Positions 35,633-46,447 of a DNA stretch of 64,000 bases are shown here, piece by piece. The translations under genes were made by a program, and so were the position numbers. The notes beneath the pieces are model-generated. The model worked only from the letters and a program-made list of their open reading frames with translations. It made no database searches and was not told where the DNA came from. The stretch comes from Pseudomonadota bacterium (lineage in GTDB: Bacteria > Pseudomonadota > Gammaproteobacteria > JAKAQQ01). The stretch's first letter is position 1; every line of letters begins with the position of its first letter. The stretch lies in NCBI GenBank assembly GCA_021798115.1, contig JAJZYM010000004.1:41907-105906 (forward strand), read 5' to 3'.

Positions 35633-35690
35633 GACCTGCGCGAACCGCGCAGGTCTCCAGGGGGGCGAAGCGCCGTGGCGCACCCCCCTG
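35633..35690. promoter_or_regulatory. Two consecutive long hairpins between divergent genes
   Basis: First GACCTGCGCG, loop AAC, CGCGCAGGTC (35633-35655), a perfect 10-bp stem. Then CAGGGGGG...CCCCCCTG (35658-35690) enclosing an inner GCGCC/GGCGC stem. They lie between the TonB receptor start and the diguanylate cyclase start, so they are in leader or promoter DNA, not at gene ends. Confidence 0.6.
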
Positions 35691-35814
35691 AAGAGGCCGC
35701 GATGGCACCCTCTCGCGGTTATACTCGATCGTAGAGGCTATGGCGCCGCCTCTTCTTCGTGGGTCCGGACCGCGAAGTTCTGCGGCGTTGCATCTGACGA
35801 AGAAACGAGCCGAT

Positions 35815-37080
35815 ATGACGGAACGCAAACCCACCGCAGGAACCGAGGCTTCCGAGGCCGCGTCGCAGCCCCCCGGCTTGCGGGAGCGTCTCACGATCCG
35901 GCTTTTCGGACGTGAGCCGCTCCGGGCTCTCAGGACTCGGCGGACCCTCCTCGGGTTTGTGTCCTATCTCACGTACCTTCCCGCCCTCGCCGTGGCCGTG
36001 CATTTGGGTTGGGTCCGCGGAGGGTGGGGGTCGATCGCCGCGATCCTTCTTCTGGTGATCGCCGCCAACACTCTTTTCTACGCGCTCATCCGGAGCGGAA
36101 TCACCGAGCGGTGGTCTCTTTCCGATCCGAGCCTCACGGCCGTGCAGATCGCAACCGCCTCGCTCGCGATCCTTCTCCTCCTCGCCGTCCTTCGCCGGGG
36201 GACGGACCTCTTCCTGAGCCTTTATTTCGCGAGTTTCTTCTTCGGCGTCTTTCAGCTCAAGCGCGAGGAATATCTGCGCATCGCCCTGTTTGCCATCCTC
36301 GCGTTTCTGGTGTTCTTCTTCTGGCGCCTCACCGTTCAGGACTATCCGCTGCGGGCGGTGGGGAAGGACGCCGTGAGCCTCCTCATCCTCGTCACCCTCC
36401 TTGTCTGGATCTCCTTGATGGGGGGATACGTCTCGGCGCTGCGCGAGAAGAATCGGCAGGCGCGCGCCGAACTCGAGCAAGCCCTCGCCAGGATTCGGGA
36501 ACTCAGCGTGCGCGATGACCTGACCGGGCTCTGGAACCGGCGTCACCTGCGCGAGATCCTGGAGCGGGAGATTGCCCGAATCGAGCGGCGTGGGAACGCC
36601 GAACCGGACGGCCTCGCACTCGCGGTCCTCGATGTCGACAACTTCAAGACGATCAACGATACCTTCGGCCACGGGGTCGGGGACGAAGTTCTCAAGGCGG
36701 TGGCCACACGGCTCGAAGCGACGTTGCGTCGCCAGGACTGGGTCGCTCATCCGGGAGAGAGCGCAACGGGTGAGGACTCTGAGATTCCCGCGAGCACCGT
36801 CGGACGTTTCGGAGGAGACGAGTTCGTCCTCGTCCTTCCCGAGACGGGGGAACGCGGAGCCCAGGCGTGTCTCGAGCGGGTTTTTCGTGCAGTTGCGGGC
36901 GAGCCCGTCGCGACGACCGCGGGGCCGGTTCGCGTGTCCTTGTCAGTCGGGGCCGCCTGCCGCCGAGCGGGGGAGTCCTCCGCAGAACTTTTCGCCCGCG
37001 CCGACCGGGCGCTCTACCGGGCGAAGGCCGCCGGTCGGGGGTGTTTCTTCACGGACGAGGCGAGCGCCTCCGAAACCTAA
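35815..37080 (+). CDS. Membrane GGDEF diguanylate cyclase
   Basis: A 421-residue protein with six hydrophobic segments in the first 230 residues (LLGFVSYLTYLPALAVAVHL, IAAILLLVIAANTLFYALI, TASLAILLLLAVL and others), a short coiled linker and a GGDEF domain: VRDDLTGLWNRRHLREIL, VLDVDNFKTINDTFGHGVGD, TVGRFGGDEFVLVLPETG. The catalytic GGDEF is intact. Between the RRQD and the GGDEF the domain carries an insertion of about 20 residues (WVAHPGESATGEDSEIPAST) that breaks the normal I-site spacing, so feedback inhibition may be altered. ATG 35815 is chosen over in-frame upstream starts because the polar-to-hydrophobic layout begins there. Input signal unknown. Confidence 0.92.
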   Translation: MTERKPTAGTEASEAASQPPGLRERLTIRLFGREPLRALRTRRTLLGFVSYLTYLPALAVAVHLGWVRGGWGSIAAILLLVIAANTLFYALIRSGITERWSLSDPSLTAVQIATASLAILLLLAVLRRGTDLFLSLYFASFFFGVFQLKREEYLRIALFAILAFLVFFFWRLTVQDYPLRAVGKDAVSLLILVTLLVWISLMGGYVSALREKNRQARAELEQALARIRELSVRDDLTGLWNRRHLREILEREIARIERRGNAEPDGLALAVLDVDNFKTINDTFGHGVGDEVLKAVATRLEATLRRQDWVAHPGESATGEDSEIPASTVGRFGGDEFVLVLPETGERGAQACLERVFRAVAGEPVATTAGPVRVSLSVGAACRRAGESSAELFARADRALYRAKAAGRGCFFTDEASASET

Positions 37081-37267
37081 AGAACCTCCTATCCGCACTC
37101 GCCGCCTGTGCGTTCCTGGAGGTCGTGGCCGTGACGCCCGCGTATCACACTCTGTGTCATGGGCGCTCTCACGCGCGAGCTTCCCGTGGTTCAGGTGGTT
37201 CCCGGCCCAGGTGCCGTTCGACGCCGTGGCTACGGGGCTCTCCCTCGGGTTTTCGACGTGTGGGCTC

Positions 37268-37828
37268 TCAGCGTTTGGGAAGCGGCAGACCGTGTGCGAG
37301 GTCTTCGGTGCGGGCGAGTCCGAGGAAGTCCATCTTGCCGATTTCCACACCCAGGTGACGCAGAATGGCGTAGGCCGTCGTCGTGTGGAAGAAGAAATTC
37401 GGAAGCACATAGCCTTGAAGATAGGCGAGGGCGGGCAGCTCCACCGTCCGCTCGCGTTGCGGGAGCCGGATCGTGCGTGAGAGGGCCTCGGCGAACGCAC
37501 GGCGCTCGAGTCCCGAGAGGAACGAAATCGTACGCGCGATGCGGTCCTCGAGCTCGGGGAACGACGCCTCGGTGTCTTCGAAACGCGGCGGTTCGAGACC
37601 GGCGAGACGTGCCGCACCCCCCTTGGCCTGGTCGGTCGCAATCTGCACCTGGCGGACGAGCGGGAACATGTCGGGGGCGAGACGGCCCTGGAGAAAGACG
37701 ACGGGGTCGATCTTCCGGGCCTCGGCGTGGCCGGCGCCCTTCTTGAGGATGGACGAGAGGGCACCGAGCTCGTGGACGAAAAGCGGAACGGTGACATCGT
37801 AGAACGAGAACGACGGGGATGCGGTCAT
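37268..37828 (-). CDS. DUF1993 family protein
   Basis: A 186-residue cytoplasmic helical-bundle protein. It matches DUF1993: SFSFYDVTVPLFVHELGALSSILKKG at the start, VFLQGRLAPDMFPLVRQVQIATDQAKGGAARLAG, then LPALAYLQGYVLPNFFFHTTTAYAILRHLGVEIGKMDFLG. The family is DinB-like in fold and of unknown function. It is convergent with the diguanylate cyclase gene and divergent from the S9 peptidase gene. Confidence 0.9.
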   Translation of the reverse strand: MTASPSFSFYDVTVPLFVHELGALSSILKKGAGHAEARKIDPVVFLQGRLAPDMFPLVRQVQIATDQAKGGAARLAGLEPPRFEDTEASFPELEDRIARTISFLSGLERRAFAEALSRTIRLPQRERTVELPALAYLQGYVLPNFFFHTTTAYAILRHLGVEIGKMDFLGLARTEDLAHGLPLPKR

Positions 37829-38168
37829 GGGGATTTCCGAAGATCAACAATGAGGGTTGACCACACTATTGTACGGAGTACGCACCGGGGGAGTCCTCCA
37901 GAGGAGATCGTCGGGGACGTTCCCCGGCTCTCGGGCGGAATCGAAGGCCGAAGGCGCCTCCGGGCCACGCTCCCCCTTGTACGGGCTTCTGTCACCACCG
38001 AGCTCGGGTTCTCGCAGCGAACCGCTCCGCCGTCCGCCCGAGAACAGAGATCGCCCTCCGGGTGGAGCTCCGGTGGAATGTGTGTCCGCAGTGAAGGGGC
38101 GACTTTTGGGATAATCGCCGGGCAAGCGCGGGCCGTTCGCTCGCACCGACGACCGCGAGGGCCTGGCC
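37829..38168. other. Divergent promoter region, no gene
   Basis: 340 bases between the DUF1993 start and the S9 peptidase GTG. No gene or conserved RNA is recognised; it should contain promoters for both directions. Confidence 0.5.
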
Positions 38169-41391
<3,223 letters not shown>

Positions 41392-41524
41392 GGACCGTGG
41401 TGGAGGCCCTCCCGAAGGCGCCGGGAGGAGCTGGTCCATCGGCCGGGGTTCTCGTCCTTCGGCCGGAGACGGTCTCGCCCTCTGTGTGCTCTGGCATAAA
41501 ATGCACGAGCTCCGGAAAGTTTCA

Positions 41525-41600
41525 GGGCCGTTAGCTCAGCCGGTAGAGCAGTGGACTTTTAATCCATTGGTCGCAGGTTCGAATCCTGCACGGCCCACCA
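41525..41600 (+). tRNA. tRNA-Lys (TTT anticodon)
   Basis: A 76-base cloverleaf with encoded CCA. Acceptor GGGCCGT/ACGGCCC, D arm GCTC/GAGC, anticodon loop CTTTTAA, T arm GCAGG-TTCGAAT-CCTGC. It lies 48 bases before the pirin gene. Confidence 0.97.
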
Positions 41601-41648
41601 TCCGCCGGAGGACGCGAAGGCCTTGTCTCTGGCCGGGAGGTCTGTCTC

Positions 41649-42521
41649 ATGATCGAAGCCCCGTACGTGGGAAAGAGCCGAACCGTTGAATCCCTTCACC
41701 AGGGTCGCCCCACCGAGGACGGTTCGGGCGTGCGTCTCGTGCGTCTTCTCGGCCGCACGCTACAGAAGCGTCTCGATCCTTTCCTTTTGCTCGATCTCTT
41801 CGGAAGTGAGAATCCCGACGACTATCTCGGAGGGTTCCCCGACCATCCCCACCGGGGGTTCGAGACGATCACCTACATGATCGAGGGGCGCATGCGCCAC
41901 CGTGACAGCGCCGGGCACGAGGGCCTTCTCGAGAGCGGTGGGATGCAGTGGATGTGCGCCGCGCGTGGCGTGATTCACTCGGAAATGCCCGAACAGAAGG
42001 ATGGGCGCATGGCCGGATTCCAGCTCTGGCTCAACCTCCCGGCGCGATCGAAGATGGATTCGCCCTGGTACCGCGATTTCACCGCCCGGGATCTTCCCCG
42101 CTTTTCCCCCCGTCCGGGCCTCGAGGTGACTGTTCTCGCCGGCCGCCACGCGGACCGGGCAGGGGCGGTCGAACGCCCGCACACCGAGCCCCTCCTCCTC
42201 GACGTGCGTCTCGATCGCGATGGCTCTTTCGAAGCGTCCTTGCCCCCGAGCCACAACGCCTTTCTCGTCCCCTACGCGGGTGAGGTGATGATCGAAGGAG
42301 AGCGGGTGCCGGAGAAGACGCTCGCCGTCCTCGGTCCGGGGACGAACGCCGGGGGCGTGCGGGTCGGAGCGGCCGGAGCCGCCCGTTTTCTCCTCGTCGC
42401 CGGCCGCCCTCTGGGCGAACCCATCGTCTCCTACGGACCGTTCGTGATGACGACGGAGGAGGAAATCCGCCGGGCGGTGGACGATTATCGTTCGGGACGT
42501 CTGGTTCAGGCCTCCGCTTGA
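41649..42521 (+). CDS. Pirin family protein
   Basis: A 290-residue bicupin. The N-terminal cupin carries metal-binding residues in FPDHPHRGFETITYMIEG (two His) and ARGVIHSEMP (His and Glu). The middle ERPHTEPLLLDVRLDRDGSFEASL and C-terminal EEEIRRAVDDYRSGRLVQ fit bacterial pirins (YhhW/YhaK-like, some with quercetinase activity). Cytoplasmic. It is followed by 135 bases without genes and then a complete IS256-family element. Confidence 0.92.
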   Translation: MIEAPYVGKSRTVESLHQGRPTEDGSGVRLVRLLGRTLQKRLDPFLLLDLFGSENPDDYLGGFPDHPHRGFETITYMIEGRMRHRDSAGHEGLLESGGMQWMCAARGVIHSEMPEQKDGRMAGFQLWLNLPARSKMDSPWYRDFTARDLPRFSPRPGLEVTVLAGRHADRAGAVERPHTEPLLLDVRLDRDGSFEASLPPSHNAFLVPYAGEVMIEGERVPEKTLAVLGPGTNAGGVRVGAAGAARFLLVAGRPLGEPIVSYGPFVMTTEEEIRRAVDDYRSGRLVQASA

Positions 42522-42656
42522 TCTACTTGCAGATGTAAGGATGCCGTCGCTTGCGTCGGTTCCCTGGGCCTCAGGACGTGGCGCCAGACGTGGTGTCTCC
42601 CGGCGTACCGCTTGACGCTGAATGGGATCTAGAGGTACTTCAGGTGTCGTGTTTTC

Positions 42657-43992
42657 GGTTGTGTCTGTCAAGTTGTGCAAATTCCTTCCGGGCATGAGGG
42701 AAGATTTCATTAGGCTGCCGCTCGTAGCCGCTCGCGGCGCTGCTCTTTCAAGAGATCCATGTTGAGATAGCGATTGTCCTCAAGCCAGGCTTCATGGATC
42801 TCGACACACAAGGCGCGCACCAAACGTAGGCAGGACTCGGTATTGGGGAAGATCCGCACCACCCGCGTCCGGCGCTTGATCTCCTCGTTCAAGCGCTCCA
42901 GCATGTTCGTGCTCTTCAGATGCTTGTGGTGGGCCCGGGGGAGCCGGTAAAAGGTCAGCGTCTCACCGATAGGATCCTCGACCCCGTCCGTGAGCTTGGG
43001 GTATTTCGTCGACCACTTCGTCAGCCACGCCGCCAGATCGCGCTGGGCCTCCGCGAGATCCCGCCGGTCGTACAGCCAGCGCAACTCCTGGAGACAGTCA
43101 TCATCAGCCTTACGGGGCAGGTAATCCAGCGCATTACGGAGGAAGTGGACATAGCACCGTTGCCAGGCGGCATCGGTCAACACCTCGGTGAGGGCTTTTC
43201 TGAGCCCCGCGTGATCGTCGGAGACGACGAACTCAACGCCGTGGAGGCCCCGATCCTTCAGGCGTACAAGGAAGTCTTTCCAGGACGACTGACTCTCACG
43301 CGGGGCAAGATCGACGCCCAGGACTTCCCGGCGTCCGCCCTCATTGATACCGATCGCGATCAAGACCGCCTGGGACCGAATGACACCCTCCTCACGAACC
43401 TTCTCGTAGCGGGCATCGAGAATCAGGTAGGGATACGGCTCTTCCAGACGCCGCTCGGCAAAAGCCGTGAGGGCCTCGTCGAGCCCCTTGTTGAGGACGC
43501 TGATGCTGGAGGCCGAGAAGCTGTGCCCACAGAGCTCCTCCGTGATGGCTTTCACCTTGCGAGTGGAGACGCCTTGCACGGACATCTCCGCCAAGGCGGC
43601 CACGAACGCCTTCTCCGAGCGCTGGTAGCGCTCAAAGAGGGCGGTCTGGAACTGCCCGTTACGGTCCCGGGGGACCCGGAGCTCGAGCTTGCCGATGCGG
43701 GTCACCAGGCCACGTTCGTAGTAGCTGGCCCGGTAGCCTTGGCGACCTTCCTGGCGCTCGTGGGGGCCGGCCCCCAGGAGCTCGGTCATCTCGGCTTCCA
43801 GGACCTCCTGGACGGCCGCTTTGATCAAGGATTTCATCCAGTCACAGTCTTCCGCCACGAGGGCTTTGAGGTCGATCGCGTTGGTGCTATGCTTCTTCAC
43901 GGTCATGGTATGGTCCCTCCTCAGGACATGGGGTTGATCCAACCTCCCTCATACCATGACCTCTGAATTTGCACACAAGTCCGTACACTACC
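42657..43992. mobile_element. Complete IS256-family insertion sequence (copy A)
   Basis: A 1336-bp element starting GGTTGTGTCTGTCAAG and ending CCGTACACTACC, with imperfect inverted ends sharing GTGCAAATTC. It is flanked by the perfect 8-bp target duplication GTGTTTTC (42649-42656 and 43993-44000). One transposase gene runs on the minus strand. Confidence 0.95.
42710..43906 (-). CDS. IS256-family (mutator type) transposase, copy A
   Basis: A 398-residue DDE transposase. It starts MTVKKHSTNAIDLKALVAED after a GGAGGG ribosome site. Asp residues of the catalytic triad lie in DARYEKVREEG and VVSDDHAGLRKAL, followed by RCYVHFLRNALDYLP, the mutator signature region; the Glu lies further on. The stop is a TAA near the left inverted repeat. 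It differs from the other copies at only a few residues (for example EMSVQGVS, EDPIGETL), so the family has spread recently. Confidence 0.95.
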   Translation of the reverse strand: MTVKKHSTNAIDLKALVAEDCDWMKSLIKAAVQEVLEAEMTELLGAGPHERQEGRQGYRASYYERGLVTRIGKLELRVPRDRNGQFQTALFERYQRSEKAFVAALAEMSVQGVSTRKVKAITEELCGHSFSASSISVLNKGLDEALTAFAERRLEEPYPYLILDARYEKVREEGVIRSQAVLIAIGINEGGRREVLGVDLAPRESQSSWKDFLVRLKDRGLHGVEFVVSDDHAGLRKALTEVLTDAAWQRCYVHFLRNALDYLPRKADDDCLQELRWLYDRRDLAEAQRDLAAWLTKWSTKYPKLTDGVEDPIGETLTFYRLPRAHHKHLKSTNMLERLNEEIKRRTRVVRIFPNTESCLRLVRALCVEIHEAWLEDNRYLNMDLLKEQRRERLRAAA

Positions 43993-44000
43993 GTGTTTTC

Positions 44001-44159
44001 CAGGCCTATACGGCTGAGGCCCTTCTTGTTTTCAGGAGCCGCCTTGTCCGCTCCGGTCTTGTCGTCGCGGGCGGATGGCGAGGCAGATCGAGTGGCGGGG
44101 GATCGCCTCGACGGGCGGAGCACGCCCGGTTCTGATCGATCCGCTGGCCGGGTGGAGAC
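44001..44159. other. Unassigned sequence between IS copy A and S10 remnant
   Basis: No gene recognised. A minus-strand frame here has short charged segments (SARDDKTGADKAAPENKK) without similarity to a known family. Confidence 0.4.
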
Positions 44160-44386
44160 GTTCATCACCGTGACGGTGCCCGTCCGAACCACACGCCGGC
44201 CGCTCCCTGCCGCATCGTTCCGAACTCTCGGAGTCTCCTCAACGCGCCCGACGAGGTCTTCCTCGATGCGCCGGCGACAGGATTCAGCCGTCTCCTCCCC
44301 GACGGTAACCCATAAAGGCTACTTCGGCGTCGACCAGGGCGGTCTGCCTTCGCCGCAGAGCCTGCCGCTCACGACCGTGATCGCAG
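44160..44386 (+). pseudogene. Decayed fragment of an S10-type peptidase gene
   Basis: About 180 bases from 44163 match 52443-52620 of the intact S10 gene in this window: the CCACACGCCGGCCGCTCCCT block, the GAGTCTCCTCAACGCG block and the CCCGACGGCAACCC block, with numerous substitutions and a TAA where the intact gene has GAA. The match then jumps to CAGAGCCTGCCGCTCACGAC, corresponding to 52915-52934, so about 290 bases including the catalytic Ser codon are deleted. It is a partial paralogue copy. Confidence 0.88.
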
Positions 44387-44819
44387 CCGGTTGGCCGCGT
44401 CCTTCGCCTGCAAGTCAGGGTTCATCGTCAGCGCCGGGCAGAACTGCGCCAACGCCATGGGGCGGTGCAGGGCCAGGATTTCGATGCAGGACATGCAGCC
44501 TGCCCTGCATCGAGTGAGGCGCACAGCCGGTCCATCAAGATCTTGAGCGCATCCGTCCCGTGGCCTTCTCCACTTGCTCCCGACCGCGATCCTGCCAAAG
44601 GGCCTGGAAGCCTTGGATGGAGAAGATTTCAGGGGCCCTGGTTTGTGATCAAAGCGCTCAGACCATTGACCTTTCGGATGTCGGCGAACTGGCTTATGAT
44701 CGGCAAGGTGCAGGTCCGTGATTCGTCGTCTCGCGGAAATACCCTGTGCCGGGAAGCAGTCCGGATCATAATGCGGACACTCCCTTCCATTTTGGAAACG
44801 CAAGCGCTTGGAGGGGCTG
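44387..44819. other. Region without confident gene upstream of GH5
   Basis: A 145-codon frame is open on the minus strand (44369-44803) with several Cys (MSCIEILALHRPMALAQFCP) but no family is recognised and codon use is poor. The right end holds the GH5 promoter and GGAGG site. Confidence 0.4.
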
Positions 44820-46127
44820 ATGTGCGGGCTTGACCGGGTTCTATCAAAAGTGCAGCCGGGTGGCGAAAGGCATCACCTCACTTCCTGCCCGGGCGGTTTT
44901 CTGCGCTTGGGCGGTGTGCTGGTCATGACGATGCTCATCGTCGTGGGAGTCTCTCTGGGCTCTCCGAGCGCCAACGCGCAAGGTTCAATCGGGGTGACGG
45001 TCAAGCACGGCAAATTGGTCGTTGCAGGCACCCATCGGCAGTTCATTCCCCGAGGGTTTACCTCTGATGGCCTCACCTACCCCACGCCGTACGCCACGGC
45101 TCTCTGTAGCCTTCGGTTCCAGAGATCGGTGAATGCGGGGTACCTCAAGGATGCCCAAAGAGCCCTGAGCTCGCCGCCGCTTCCCGGTCTTGGATACAAT
45201 GCCTCGTTTCAGGCCATGGTTCATCAGTGGCATGCCAACACCGTACGGCTTCAGATCAGTCAGGGTGGGCTGCAGTATGGTCACGCCCACGGACTGTCGA
45301 ATTACGCGGACACGATAAGAAGTGTCGTTGCGCAGGCTCGTGCGGCCGGCCTGATCGTCATCATTGCCATGCAGACAGAAGCCTACAGTTGTACGCCTTA
45401 TGAACATGGGCAAATGCAAAAGCTTCCCGACCAACGGACAGAACAAGCCTGGTCTTACCTTTTGGACAGCTCCATCACGCATGACAGGGGGGTGATTCTG
45501 GAGGTCTTCAACGAACCGGATACAAGCAAGGCCTGCCATCTTGGGACATTCATGCATCCGCACTGGAAAAAGGCATGGCCGGATTGGGCAGAAGGCTGCG
45601 GAACCGAGCCCAGGCAAGGCATGCTGGTGGTAGGGCAATACCTTCGCAGGATCGCACCTGACAATGTGCTCCTGTTTGATGGTGAGGGGCCGGATTTTGC
45701 ATTCACTCGGTTTCGGATGTCAGGCCGAATGCCCAAAAACTCCGCCTTTACATTTCATCCCTACGGGTACATTGTGCGCGGCAGTAAACGCGACAGCGTG
45801 AGAGCCTGGAACAAACGGTTTGGTCGGTTTGCGCGGGAAGGCCACGCCGTCTTTGTCACAGAATGGAACGAAGCATTCTTGTGTCCGCACGATCCCAACC
45901 AATCCATCACCAGGCTTTTTATTCGGAACTATCTGCCGGCCCATTCCATGGGAGTGCTCGGCTATGGATGGGATGCACCGGCGGAAGCCAAGGGGTACCT
46001 GGTGAATAGCTACAGCTATCCCGGAAACAAAGCCAACTACCAACTTGTCGACCCGAATCAGTCCGGATGCGATCACGATGGCGGAAGGATCCTGGAGCAG
46101 GAGTTCCGTGCCGAAGCCGCACAATGA
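44820..46127 (+). CDS. Secreted GH5-like glycoside hydrolase (cellulase-type fold)
   Basis: A 435-residue protein with an N-terminal signal/anchor (LRLGGVLVMTMLIVVGVSLG, cleavage near SANAQ). The (beta/alpha)8 domain has VHQWHANTVRLQISQ (substrate-barrel strand), ILEVFNEPDT with acid/base Glu232 and VFVTEWNEAFLC with nucleophile-region Glu348, the two glutamates of clan GH-A. The length and motifs suit GH5 endoglucanase-like enzymes; beta-glucan or mannan specificity cannot be told. ATG 44820 is selected over an in-frame TTG at 44808 because GGAGG precedes it by 5 bases. Codon use is noticeably less GC-rich than the neighbouring GH31 gene, which suggests acquisition. It sits right of IS copy A. 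Confidence 0.85.
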   Translation: MCGLDRVLSKVQPGGERHHLTSCPGGFLRLGGVLVMTMLIVVGVSLGSPSANAQGSIGVTVKHGKLVVAGTHRQFIPRGFTSDGLTYPTPYATALCSLRFQRSVNAGYLKDAQRALSSPPLPGLGYNASFQAMVHQWHANTVRLQISQGGLQYGHAHGLSNYADTIRSVVAQARAAGLIVIIAMQTEAYSCTPYEHGQMQKLPDQRTEQAWSYLLDSSITHDRGVILEVFNEPDTSKACHLGTFMHPHWKKAWPDWAEGCGTEPRQGMLVVGQYLRRIAPDNVLLFDGEGPDFAFTRFRMSGRMPKNSAFTFHPYGYIVRGSKRDSVRAWNKRFGRFAREGHAVFVTEWNEAFLCPHDPNQSITRLFIRNYLPAHSMGVLGYGWDAPAEAKGYLVNSYSYPGNKANYQLVDPNQSGCDHDGGRILEQEFRAEAAQ

Positions 46128-46447
46128 ACACCGTCGATGTCCGGAAGATGGGCCGTCCGATATGGGTGTGTATGGGCGGACGCGTCGCAGCGATGTCGTT
46201 GCCGAAACCACCGGTTCTTGAAGCGAGTCTCGCGCGTCGGCCCCACCGGGTACTCGGGCGCCCACGCGGCCGCAAAGTTTGGAGGCTCCTCCGTGGGACG
46301 GGCTGTTCGTTCCCTGAGACTCTTCGTGGCGGCAGCGGACGATGAGTCTGCTCAGAGAGCCGGCGCGGAGGCGTAAACTAGCCCTTGGACTCTGTGGCCA
46401 TTCCTCGTCCGTTTGTCGCGGACGATCCCGGCGGAGGTGCCCGTCCC
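46128..46447. other. Intergenic region before GH31
   Basis: About 320 bases with no supported gene. In-frame upstream starts of the GH31 gene (TTG 46385, GTG 46394) fall here, so part may be translated. Confidence 0.45.

Noticed and set aside
44369..44803. 145-codon minus-strand ORF before the GH5 gene
   Set aside because: No recognisable domain, atypical composition and next to pseudogene debris; kept as unassigned sequence only.
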